From: a bacterium
GTDB taxonomy: Bacteria > Margulisbacteria > Marinamargulisbacteria > JAAEMD01
Direction: 5' to 3'
DNA: 7,015 bases
Assembly (NCBI GenBank): GCA_024225875.1
Contig: JAAEMD010000505.1
Span: 1 to 7,015, forward strand
Shown here: positions 1-5,849 of the stretch, one piece after another
Layout of the letters: each line of letters starts with the position of its first letter
Numbering within the stretch: position 1 is the stretch's first letter
Position numbers and translations under genes: made by a program
The notes under the pieces: generated by a model
Database searches by the model: none
What the model was told of the DNA's origin: nothing
The model's input: only the letters and a program-made list of their open reading frames with translations

Positions 1-37
1 ATTACAATAGATTACTGCCCTGGAATTTTAAAGAAAG

Positions 38-148
38 TTAATTGTTTTTTTCAAGAATGCGGTTGGGGGATCGCTTACTGACATGCTTGTCGAATACTCT
101 TAATAATAATTCAAATAACTTCTCGACAAATTTAAAATGATAAATCAT
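38..148 (-). other. Unrecognised 36-codon open frame, possible remnant
   Basis: A short minus-strand frame begins with ATG at 146-148 and ends with TAA at 38-40. It encodes 36 residues, with a hydrophobic and acidic start (FKFVEKLFELLLRVFD) and a basic end (KHVSKRSPNR). The frame is open for only nine codons before the ATG, and no Shine-Dalgarno site precedes it. The composition looks protein-like, and it could be the tail of a decayed gene, but I recognise no family. It may equally be a chance frame. The rest of 1-226 shows nothing I can name. Confidence 0.18.
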
Positions 149-226
149 CTGGAAAGAGAGTAGCAGGAATGGTTACCAGATATGGATTTATTTTAACGGC
201 ACGTTACATTAAGTAATTATTTTATC

Positions 227-250
227 AGTATCCCTTCTATAAGGGATACT
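227..250. repeat. Perfect inverted repeat, 10-bp arms and 4-base loop
   Basis: AGTATCCCTT is followed by CTAT and then AAGGGATACT, giving a perfect 10-bp stem. Neither strand has a clear T-run after the stem, so it is a weak candidate for an intrinsic terminator. It could still end transcription of the minus-strand gene at 289-1305. Its right edge touches the left edge of the aspS-like piece at 251, so it may mark the boundary of an inserted segment. Confidence 0.6.
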
Positions 251-312
251 ATCTTAGCTTACCCAAAACATCGTTAACAAGCACCGGGTCACTGTTTGCA
301 ATACATAAGAAA
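251..312 (-). pseudogene. Fragment of an aspartyl-tRNA synthetase gene (aspS)
   Basis: These 62 bases align without gaps to 2006-2067 inside the resident aspS, with 53 identities and the same orientation. Read in the aspS frame they give FLCIANSDPVLVNDVLGKLR, against FLFIANSDPVLVNEALGKVR (residues 393-412) of the intact enzyme, and then a TAG stop. Five of the nine differences are silent and three of the other four are conservative (E/D, A/V, V/L). This suggests the piece diverged while it was still a working gene. There is no start and no catalytic motif, so it is a non-functional scrap. It overlaps the 3' end of the 338-residue reading frame, which uses another frame. Confidence 0.85.
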
Positions 313-1305
313 TTCAAGGATTTTACGAAAAGGGTTTTTATTTGAAATGTCACAGTTTAAATCACCCCATGTAAATTCAGTATATATTTTATCTGCACCA
401 TTATGATCTGTATTTTCAGAATCACTCATGAAATTCTGACTGTATATGAGTTTAAAAGCGTCATAGACAATGGTACAACATATTTTACTTTCAGGAAGAA
501 AAGTATGGCGGTCACATTGAAACAAGAACTTTTTGAAGGCATTTTCATGTTCTTTTACAGAGTCAGGAGACAAAGGCATATCTGTCATTTTAATATGTTG
601 TTTGTTGGTAAAGCGAACTTCTATATTATCAATATAGCTACGAGCCCATTGAGCCATACTGGCAGGATACAGGGTAAGTGAATAATAGTATAAAGGTAAG
701 TTTTCGGATACAGGAGATCTTTTCAGGCAAAAAAATATCTTTTCTTGTTGATGAGTGAGTATAATATTTATTTGATTCTTGTTAGCGATATTTTCACAGA
801 ACTTACTAAGTGAAGGGAACCTGCCACAAAAATAGTAATCCAAAATAAAAGGTGCCATAATTGATCTATAATCATAAGTATTACCGCGATTTTCTACTTT
901 TATCTTTGTCCTTAAATAGCCGTAAACTAAATGTTCTGCTTTTGTTTTACTGGTGTGGATTATTTTTTTCTCTTTGTATCCGGGACTGTAATGATTTACA
1001 CAGCTTCTTCTTACTAATAATGGATGAGATGGTTTTATGTTAAGGATTGTTTTAGAGAATTCATTAATAGATGGCCGATTCAAAACAGGATAATAATTCA
1101 AAATGATAGTTTCCAGGGATGATTCATAATTACAAGGACGGTTGTGATATCCTCTTGTAAAATTTTCCCTTAAATAGCCGCAAATTAAATATTTTTTTTT
1201 GGTTTCACTGGTGGAGACTGTTTTGGATTTTTTGTCATTGGTATCACGATTATTTATTATTTGTCTATTGATAATTATTCTATTATTAAACGCAGATATT
1301 CTCAT
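289..1305 (-). CDS. Protein with two GYLR...YY repeats, possible host-directed factor
   Basis: The product has 338 residues and is rich in N, K, I and Y. I see no signal peptide or membrane span. Two units, residues 36-72 and 122-158, share the pattern K-x3-L-[IV]-x-GYLR followed about 20 residues later by [IF]IL-x-YY and a Pro-Ser/Leu-rich stretch. From memory, GY[IL]R...IL..YY motifs are common in proteins of amoebae, ciliates and foraminifera. That makes a eukaryote-like, secreted or host-acting role possible, but this is inference. The C-terminal part (about 200-330) has an alternating hydrophobic, beta-rich look. The ATG at 1303-1305 follows a strong AGGGGG Shine-Dalgarno site. The gene lies downstream of aspS on the same strand and probably has its own promoter. 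The last seven residues (FLMYCKQ) come from an aspS scrap read out of frame, so the natural C-terminus may be lost. Confidence 0.7.
   Translation of the reverse strand: MRISAFNNRIIINRQIINNRDTNDKKSKTVSTSETKKKYLICGYLRENFTRGYHNRPCNYESSLETIILNYYPVLNRPSINEFSKTILNIKPSHPLLVRRSCVNHYSPGYKEKKIIHTSKTKAEHLVYGYLRTKIKVENRGNTYDYRSIMAPFILDYYFCGRFPSLSKFCENIANKNQINIILTHQQEKIFFCLKRSPVSENLPLYYYSLTLYPASMAQWARSYIDNIEVRFTNKQHIKMTDMPLSPDSVKEHENAFKKFLFQCDRHTFLPESKICCTIVYDAFKLIYSQNFMSDSENTDHNGADKIYTEFTWGDLNCDISNKNPFRKILEFLMYCKQ
832..942 (-). repeat. GYLR...YY repeat unit 2 (residues 122-158)
   Basis: This is the second copy of the internal repeat in the 338-residue protein. It contains HLVYGYLR and FILDYY, and lies 86 codons after unit 1. 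The DNA around 910-960 is still visibly similar to 1168-1218, including CCTTAAATAGCCG in both copies on the plus strand. This fits an internal duplication that is not very old. Confidence 0.75.
1090..1200 (-). repeat. GYLR...YY repeat unit 1 (residues 36-72)
   Basis: This is the first copy of the internal repeat, with YLICGYLR and IILNYY. Just upstream, TSETK in this copy matches TSKTK in unit 2, and PSINEF downstream matches PSLSKF. The true repeat is therefore somewhat longer than the core marked here, about 55-60 residues. Confidence 0.75.
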
Positions 1306-1312
1306 ATATCAG

Positions 1313-1319
1313 CCCCCCT
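1313..1319 (-). promoter_or_regulatory. Ribosome binding site for the GYLR-repeat gene
   Basis: The minus strand reads TAGGGGGGCTGATATG. The purine run sits about seven bases before the ATG at 1303-1305 and supports that start. Confidence 0.6.
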
Positions 1320-1354
1320 ATTTCTGAGTTTAGTTCAAATCACCTCTTTTTTTC

Positions 1355-1383
1355 ATTCTAAAACAAATAAATATGATATGCAA
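1355..1383 (-). promoter_or_regulatory. Possible promoter of the GYLR-repeat gene
   Basis: The minus strand has TAGAAT at 1355-1360 (five of six bases of the -10 consensus). A 17-base spacer separates it from TTGCAT at 1378-1383, which is a weak -35 site. Transcription would start near 1348, giving a leader of about 43 bases that contains the AGGGGG site. The spacing is good but the -35 element is poor. Confidence 0.35.
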
Positions 1384-1478
1384 ATATCAGCTACTGGTAT
1401 CCGGTAAAAATATCTGCAAACCTGAATCCTGCAGCCCGGAACAAAAAGAGGGGGTATTTATAAATAAAAAGCGATTCT

Positions 1479-3242
1479 CTAGTTACGAAGCTTGAGACCA
1501 AGTTCTTTCAGCTGGTCATCTGTTACAGTAGAAGGAGCTGCTGTTAAAGGACATATCCCATTAGCTGTTTTAGGAAAAGCAATAACATCTCGTATGGAAT
1601 CAGCACCACACAAGATCATTACCAGGCGGTCAAGACCCAGAGCTATACCACCATGTGGAGGGGTTCCATATTTAAGAGCTTTGACAAAAAAACCAAACTT
1701 ATCATCGATTTGTTCAGGAGAAAGTTTTAACAGCTCAAAAATCTTTTTTTGCAGTTCCCAGTTATGAATCCTGATACTGCCACCCCCGATCTCTGAACCA
1801 TTCAAAACAATGTCATATGCTTGAGCCCGGACTTTAAAGGGATCAGTATCCAGTAAAGGAATATCATCAGGATGAGGAGCTGTAAAAGGATGATGCATGG
1901 AAACAGGCGCCTGTGTCTCTTTATTTTTTTCAAATAAAGGAAAATCTGTTACCCATAACAAACTGTATTTATCAGACTTCAACCCCATTAGATCGGCTAT
2001 TTCTAACCTTACCTTTCCCAGAGCTTCGTTAACAAGCACAGGGTCACTATTTGCAATAAATAAGAAAGTATCCCCTGATTTACCCTGTAGAATTTCATTA
2101 AAATCTTTTTGTTTTTCTACACTTATAAACTTAGCTACAGGTGATTGCCACTCCAAATTTTCTTTCAAGTGCACCCACGCAATACCTTTAATACCAAACG
2201 AACTGACACATTCTGTTAAGTCATCAATCACTTTCCTTGTAATCTTTGAAGCGCCATTAGACACGCAGATACCCTTTATTTTCCCCTGTTCACTGGCAAT
2301 CTGTTTAAAAACTTTAAAGTCTACATCCTTACAAATATCCGTAACATCCTTAAAATCAAGTCCAAAACGCAGGTCCGGCTTATCAGAACCATACTTATCC
2401 ATAGCTTCTTCATAAGATAAAACAGTTATATTATCAGGCAGCTTAACATCTATATTCTCAAACACCTTACGCAGCAATCCTTCTATAATAGTTCTGATAT
2501 CCTGCTGTTGTACAAAGGAAGCTTCAATATCTACCTGGGTAAATTCCGGCTGCCTGTCTGCCCTCAAATCTTCATCACGAAAACACTTAACAATCTGAAA
2601 GTACTTTTCAAAACCTGACATCATCAATAACTGTTTGAACAGCTGTGGTGATTGAGGCAAAGCATAAAACTTACCTTTCTGCACTCTGGATGGAACCAGG
2701 TAGTCTCTGGCACCCTCAGGAGTACTTTTAGTTAAAACAGGCGTTTCAATATCAAGAAAACCCAGAGAATCCATATATTTTCTAATCGTAAATGTCACGT
2801 TATGTCTGAGAATAAATCGTCTGACACTCTCAGGCCTTCTAAGGTCCTGATAACGATAATGAAGTCTGGTAATTTCATCTGTGTCCTGCTCGTCCGAAAT
2901 ACTAAAAACAGGGGGAGCTGCTTCATTAAGGATATTTAACTGCTCAGCAATAATTTCTATTTTCCCTGTAACCATATCAGGATTAGCTTTTTCTCTCTCT
3001 TTAACAATGCCAGTTATACTTAAAACCCATTCAGCCCTTACCCTGCTGACTATACTATGTAACTCAGCATCCCTGGCAGAATCAAAAACAACCTGTACAA
3101 TACCATTTCTATCTCTTAGATTAATAAAGATAATTGCTCCCAGATCTCTAACTTTATGTACCCATCCGCATACTGTAACCTTCTGACCGGCAGTAACGTC
3201 CGCTGTTTCACTGGAATAATGTGTTCTATATACTGTTTTCAT
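1479..3242 (-). CDS. aspS: Aspartyl-tRNA synthetase
   Basis: This cytoplasmic class II enzyme charges tRNA-Asp with aspartate using ATP. The 587 residues are full length for the bacterial type. The N-terminal OB fold that binds the anticodon covers about 1-105 (GWVHKVRDLGAIIFINLRDR). The catalytic core begins near 140, with GARDYLVPSR at 177-186, motif 2 FRDEDLRADRQPEFTQVDIE at 221-240 and motif 3 GLDR at 536-539. The bacterial insertion domain lies between, about 290-425. The C-terminal SIRDVIAFPK and PLTAAP segments are typical. It starts inside the end of hisS (17-base overlap), so translation is probably coupled; a weak AAGAG lies before the ATG. Residues 393-412 correspond to the stray copy at 251-312. 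I see no clear terminator after the stop. Whether it also charges tRNA-Asn cannot be decided here. Confidence 0.98.
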   Translation of the reverse strand: MKTVYRTHYSSETADVTAGQKVTVCGWVHKVRDLGAIIFINLRDRNGIVQVVFDSARDAELHSIVSRVRAEWVLSITGIVKEREKANPDMVTGKIEIIAEQLNILNEAAPPVFSISDEQDTDEITRLHYRYQDLRRPESVRRFILRHNVTFTIRKYMDSLGFLDIETPVLTKSTPEGARDYLVPSRVQKGKFYALPQSPQLFKQLLMMSGFEKYFQIVKCFRDEDLRADRQPEFTQVDIEASFVQQQDIRTIIEGLLRKVFENIDVKLPDNITVLSYEEAMDKYGSDKPDLRFGLDFKDVTDICKDVDFKVFKQIASEQGKIKGICVSNGASKITRKVIDDLTECVSSFGIKGIAWVHLKENLEWQSPVAKFISVEKQKDFNEILQGKSGDTFLFIANSDPVLVNEALGKVRLEIADLMGLKSDKYSLLWVTDFPLFEKNKETQAPVSMHHPFTAPHPDDIPLLDTDPFKVRAQAYDIVLNGSEIGGGSIRIHNWELQKKIFELLKLSPEQIDDKFGFFVKALKYGTPPHGGIALGLDRLVMILCGADSIRDVIAFPKTANGICPLTAAPSTVTDDQLKELGLKLRN

Positions 3243-4512
3243 TTTTACTCTTTTCTTTAGACATATTTGTAAAAAACTGAATAATTGTATCTACAGGAAC
3301 TTCAATTTGTTGACCTGTTTTCATATTTTTAATAATCATTGTACCTTTCTCTGCTTCTGCTTCAGCATAAATGATAGTATAAGATGCTCCAAGCTTGTTA
3401 GCTCTTCTAAGCTGCGACTTAATATCACCCCTGGAGTAGTCTATTGAACATTTAATTCCTGATCTTCTGAGTTCATCTACCAGGTAAAAACAGGTTGTCT
3501 GTTGAGCAAAACCTATGGGAGCAACATATATTAAGGAAACTTCTTTTTTCAGAATATCAGACAGTTCCTGAAGAACAAGAACTGCTCTTTCCACACCAAA
3601 AGCAAAACCAACAGCAGGTGTCGGAGAACCGCCCATCTGCTCTACAAGATAATCATAACGACCCCCGCCACAAATTGCATTTTGAGCCCCAAGCTCATCT
3701 GATACTATCTCAAATGTTGTTCTATTATAGTAATCCAGCCCTCTTACAAGGTGACTGTCAACTTTAAAGGGAATACGGAGCGCATCAAGGTACTCCAGAA
3801 CAGAGTTAAAATGATCCTTACATTCATTACATAATGACGCCTGAATATCCGGCATACCTGTAAAATATGTATTGCATTTTGGCTTTTTACAGTCCAGAAT
3901 CCTTAAAGGGTTTGTTTTTAACCTCCTCTGGCAATCCACACAAAGGCAGTTAACACTTGATCCTGCAAACTGCTGCAAACGCTCTTCAATAACCGGTCTA
4001 CACAGTTTACATCCCACTGAATTTATTACTACCATCAAATTTGCCAGACCAAGATCATCAAAAAGATGAACTCCCATGGAAATAACTTCTGCATCAGAAA
4101 AAGGATGGGCATTACCAAAATGCTCAACTCCTATTTGATGAAACTGTCTGTAGCGACCAGCCTGTGGCCTTTCATAACGGAACATAGGTCCACAGTAGTA
4201 CCATTTAGTATTATTACTTTTTTTATGTAATCCATGATGGATATAAGCTCTTACAATGGGAGCTGTGCCTTCAGGTCGTAATGTTAACCTTCTATTACCT
4301 TTATCATTGAAGGTATACATTTCTTTCTCAACTATGTCTGTGGTACCGCCTATACTTCTTTCAAAAAGTGATGATTCTTCAAAAATAGGCGTACGTATTT
4401 CACAGTAGTTATAAAGATCGAACAAGCTTCTTGATGCTGTTTCAATATGGTGCCAGTACTCTATTTCATCCGGCAAAATATCTCTGGTACCTCTTGGTAT
4501 TGCATATTTCAT
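3226..4512 (-). CDS. hisS: Histidyl-tRNA synthetase
   Basis: This cytoplasmic class II enzyme charges tRNA-His with histidine. From the chosen start it has 428 residues, normal for the family. Motif 1 opens with PRGTRDILPDE (6-16). Motif 2 runs from LRPEGTAPIVRAY (78-90) to FRYERPQAGRYRQFHQIGVE (111-130). The histidine-specific signature LVRGLDYYNRT lies at 255-265, GGGRYD at 282-287 and motif 3 VGFAFGVERA at 301-310. The C-terminal anticodon-binding domain covers about 325-415. The insertion between motifs 2 and 3 is rich in cysteine (C168, C171, C189, C191, C194, C208, C213, C228, C231) and may bind zinc. An ATG four codons upstream (4522-4524) is rejected: it overlaps the GAGGT Shine-Dalgarno site that serves the ATG at 4510-4512. 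It is first in the operon with aspS. Confidence 0.97.
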   Translation of the reverse strand: MKYAIPRGTRDILPDEIEYWHHIETASRSLFDLYNYCEIRTPIFEESSLFERSIGGTTDIVEKEMYTFNDKGNRRLTLRPEGTAPIVRAYIHHGLHKKSNNTKWYYCGPMFRYERPQAGRYRQFHQIGVEHFGNAHPFSDAEVISMGVHLFDDLGLANLMVVINSVGCKLCRPVIEERLQQFAGSSVNCLCVDCQRRLKTNPLRILDCKKPKCNTYFTGMPDIQASLCNECKDHFNSVLEYLDALRIPFKVDSHLVRGLDYYNRTTFEIVSDELGAQNAICGGGRYDYLVEQMGGSPTPAVGFAFGVERAVLVLQELSDILKKEVSLIYVAPIGFAQQTTCFYLVDELRRSGIKCSIDYSRGDIKSQLRRANKLGASYTIIYAEAEAEKGTMIIKNMKTGQQIEVPVDTIIQFFTNMSKEKSKNENSI

Positions 4513-4517
4513 TCTTA

Positions 4518-4522
4518 ACCTC
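4518..4522 (-). promoter_or_regulatory. Ribosome binding site that fixes the hisS start
   Basis: GAGGT on the minus strand is five bases before the ATG at 4510-4512. It overlaps the upstream ATG, so the shorter form beginning MKYAIPRG is preferred. Confidence 0.65.
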
Positions 4523-4531
4523 ATAACTATG

Positions 4532-4537
4532 ATTATA
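4532..4537 (-). promoter_or_regulatory. Possible -10 element of the hisS-aspS operon
   Basis: A perfect TATAAT on the minus strand would place transcription start near 4525, about 13 bases before the hisS ATG and upstream of its GAGGT. No convincing -35 lies 16-18 bases further upstream (4555-4560 reads GCATAA). This is a partial match only. Confidence 0.4.
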
Positions 4538-4627
4538 ATCCAGCAGAAACCTGATTATGCAGCTTCTGCAAAATTATATCTGAACTTATCAAAAACCGGT
4601 TTAAAAATGTTTTTCTATGAGAAAAAT

Positions 4628-4837
4628 CTACAGTTTTGAATTATTTAAGTAACAAATTTTTTTATAAAAAATGACTGTATTGTAATGCTGGAAATTTTCC
4701 CGGTATTTTGCAACGGCTTCATTATAGCTGGCTATAAGACGGTTTTTCAATCCCTGATTTTTTACAGGATTAATATTATACAGCTGGTACAAATCTAAAC
4801 AGCCTGCTTTGTCTGATGCATAGTTGACTAATAGAGA
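4628..4837 (-). pseudogene. Decayed coding remnant of unknown family
   Basis: A minus-strand frame is open for 69 codons between a TGA at 4838-4840 and a TAG at 4628-4630. It has no ATG, GTG or Shine-Dalgarno site at its upstream end. It reads like protein, for example NQGLKNRLIASYNEAVAKY and then RENFQHYNTVIFYKK, and was probably helical. It follows the response-regulator remnant on the same strand, and short open stretches link the two in shifted frames, so both could be parts of one dead gene. I do not recognise the family. Confidence 0.35.
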
Positions 4838-4889
4838 TCAGCCTTTGTTATTATAATTTGCACAACAATGTTTATGGTTTTTAAGCAAG

Positions 4890-5251
4890 CTAGAGTGAAT
4901 TCAGTCCGGGTCCAAAACAATAAGCAAGCCAGTAAAGCATATCTTTGGGATTGATATCACCTGGCAGTTCAGTACTTTCTGCTAAAAGTTCTGCATAAAA
5001 AAACGTGATACGATTCCGGAAATGAAACGATAGACATCAGCAATAGTTACCGGTACTTTTGCTTCAACTTGCTTTTTATAAAACTCAGAAAAATTATTGG
5101 TCTGATAAAAAAGATTTAACGCCCGATCCGCTTCCCGAAAACCAGCAATTATTATAACTGCCGCATCTTTGTGAAGATTTTTTAGTTTCGGCATAAGGAT
5201 ATCTCCATCCTCATCGGGCAAATGAATATCAAGGACAAATACATCTACATG
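4890..5251 (-). pseudogene. Broken response-regulator receiver remnant
   Basis: In the minus frame after a TAA at 5252-5254 the sequence reads HVDVFVLDIHLPDEDGD and then AAVIIIAGF. VLDIHLPDEDG matches the receiver-domain beta-3 strand and loop around the phospho-accepting aspartate (codon 5228-5230). The first 50 or so residues of a receiver, with the acidic DD pocket, are missing. The frame stops at 4982, but adding one T to the run of seven (4997-5003) lets it continue as YAELLAESTELPGDINPKDM to a TAG at 4890-4892. I see no helix-turn-helix or GGDEF output domain. This is most likely a pseudogene of a signalling protein, cut at the front and frameshifted. The receiver assignment rests on one good motif. 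Confidence 0.5.
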
Positions 5252-5304
5252 TTATATAAAACCAGATAGACCAGCCCTTGTTTTGATCAAAACTTATTGA
5301 TGCT

Positions 5305-5454
5305 TTAGCTGATTAACTGGATGTTTACGATGGACAAACTACACTCTTTTCTTGACGCTATAGCTGGTACAAATTGAAGTGTCCTTTTAAATGGCTGAGT
5401 ACAGTGTACAGGCGTACATAAACGAAGCCATTTGAAAACTTCAGTGTCGGACAT
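5305..5454 (-). other. Unrecognised 49-codon open frame, probably a remnant
   Basis: This minus-strand frame has ATG at 5452-5454 (MSDTEVFKWLRLCTPVHC at the start) and TAA at 5305-5307. No good Shine-Dalgarno site is present. It lies over most of a large inverted repeat, and its sequence resembles no family I know. It may be the start of a lost transposase or regulator, or chance. Confidence 0.2.
5375..5443. repeat. Large imperfect inverted repeat, 18-bp stem with a 4-base bulge
   Basis: The left arm 5375-5396 (TGAAGT, GTCC, TTTTAAATGGCT) pairs with the right arm 5426-5443 (AGCCATTTGAAAACTTCA). Leaving out GTCC, 17 of 18 positions are complementary, and the remaining one is a G-T pair. The 29-base loop contains GTACAGTGTAC, itself a small palindrome. 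Slightly outside, TTGAAGTGTCC and GGACATTTTACTTT form a second, weaker inverted pair. It could be a small non-autonomous mobile element or joined insertion-sequence ends. Confidence 0.6.
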
Positions 5455-5592
5455 TTTACTTTGGAACAGCTATACCTGAAATTAAATCTTAAATTTGATC
5501 CATCAGTATCATTTATGTTTTTTTCCCAGAAGCTCAACCTTACATTTATTCAAACCCCAAACTGCTCTATAGTCCGTATCACTTGTGTTTTC

Positions 5593-5637
5593 AAAAACAA
5601 AAAAAAGCCACAAATGGAGAGAAAATATTTTGTGGCT
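5593..5637 (-). terminator. Intrinsic terminator facing left, without an obvious gene
   Basis: On the minus strand AGCCACAAA (5629-5637) and TTTGTGGCT (5606-5614) form a perfect 9-bp stem with a 14-base loop. Eight T, a G and five more T follow. This is a textbook Rho-independent terminator. No minus-strand gene is visible between it and 5837, so it either serves a lost gene or ends a small RNA. Confidence 0.75.
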
Positions 5638-5657
5638 AAACAATAATACTGGCCCAG

Positions 5658-5685
5658 TTTATAAAAAATCCGGTGAATCGATCAA
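5658..5685 (-). promoter_or_regulatory. Possible promoter just upstream of the orphan terminator
   Basis: On the minus strand TTGATC (5680-5685) is separated by 16 bases from TATAAA (5658-5663). These match four and five of the six consensus bases. Transcription from about 5651 to the terminator would give an RNA of about 55 bases, most of it the terminator hairpin. In AT-rich DNA such matches arise often by chance. Confidence 0.25.
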
Positions 5686-5729
5686 CCAGCTGGTAATTCC
5701 AGGTATTTGAATATGTATTATAAAAGCTC

Positions 5730-5749
5730 GCCTGATATATATATCAGGC
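5730..5749. repeat. Perfect 20-base palindrome
   Basis: GCCTGATATATATATCAGGC is fully self-complementary. It has no T-run beside it on either strand, so it is more likely a protein-binding site or a remnant than a terminator. It lies about 100 bases upstream of the helix-turn-helix gene's promoter. Confidence 0.6.
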
Positions 5750-5794
5750 ATGTCGTGAATAGATAGCAGGCTTATTTATATCTGATAATAAAAT

Positions 5795-5812
5795 ATATCA
5801 TTAATATGATAT
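5795..5812. promoter_or_regulatory. AT-rich inverted repeat upstream of the XRE-Fic promoter
   Basis: ATATCAT, TAAT, ATGATAT is a perfect inverted repeat with seven-base arms, about 40 bases upstream of the -35 element. It might be a second regulator site. The surrounding DNA is almost all A and T, so chance is a real alternative. Confidence 0.25.
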
Positions 5813-5849
5813 TTATTAATAAAAATATTACTAATATATGATTATTTAT

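Noticed and set aside
243..256. GGGATACTATCTTA resembles aspS minus-strand bases near 2061-2074 (13 of 14)
   Set aside because: The orientation is opposite to the real aspS scrap. A near-match of this length is expected by chance in 7 kb of AT-rich DNA.
403..681. Plus-strand open frame of 92 codons
   Set aside because: It is antisense to the GYLR-repeat gene, has no ribosome binding site and no family-like motif.
861..1043. Plus-strand open frame of 60 codons
   Set aside because: It is the antisense shadow of repeat unit 2 and its neighbours; its hydrophobic look comes from reading Lys/Asn codons backwards.
1306..1478. Possible attenuator or T-box between aspS and the repeat gene
   Set aside because: Only weak inverted repeats occur and there is no T-run after any stem. 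An eight-codon frame beginning ATGAAAAAAAGA has no ribosome binding site.
1492..4069. Several plus-strand frames of 65-172 codons opposite aspS and hisS
   Set aside because: All are antisense to two clearly identified synthetases and show no motifs or start signals.
4513..4524. Longer hisS start adding MRLR
   Set aside because: The upstream ATG overlaps the GAGGT that serves the next ATG, and the perfect TATAAT would leave it almost at the transcript end. Family proteins begin near MKYAIPRG-like sequence.
5461..5646. Plus-strand frame of 61 codons with a TTG start
   Set aside because: There is no ribosome binding site, and its Lys-rich end is simply the A-run and stem of the minus-strand terminator.
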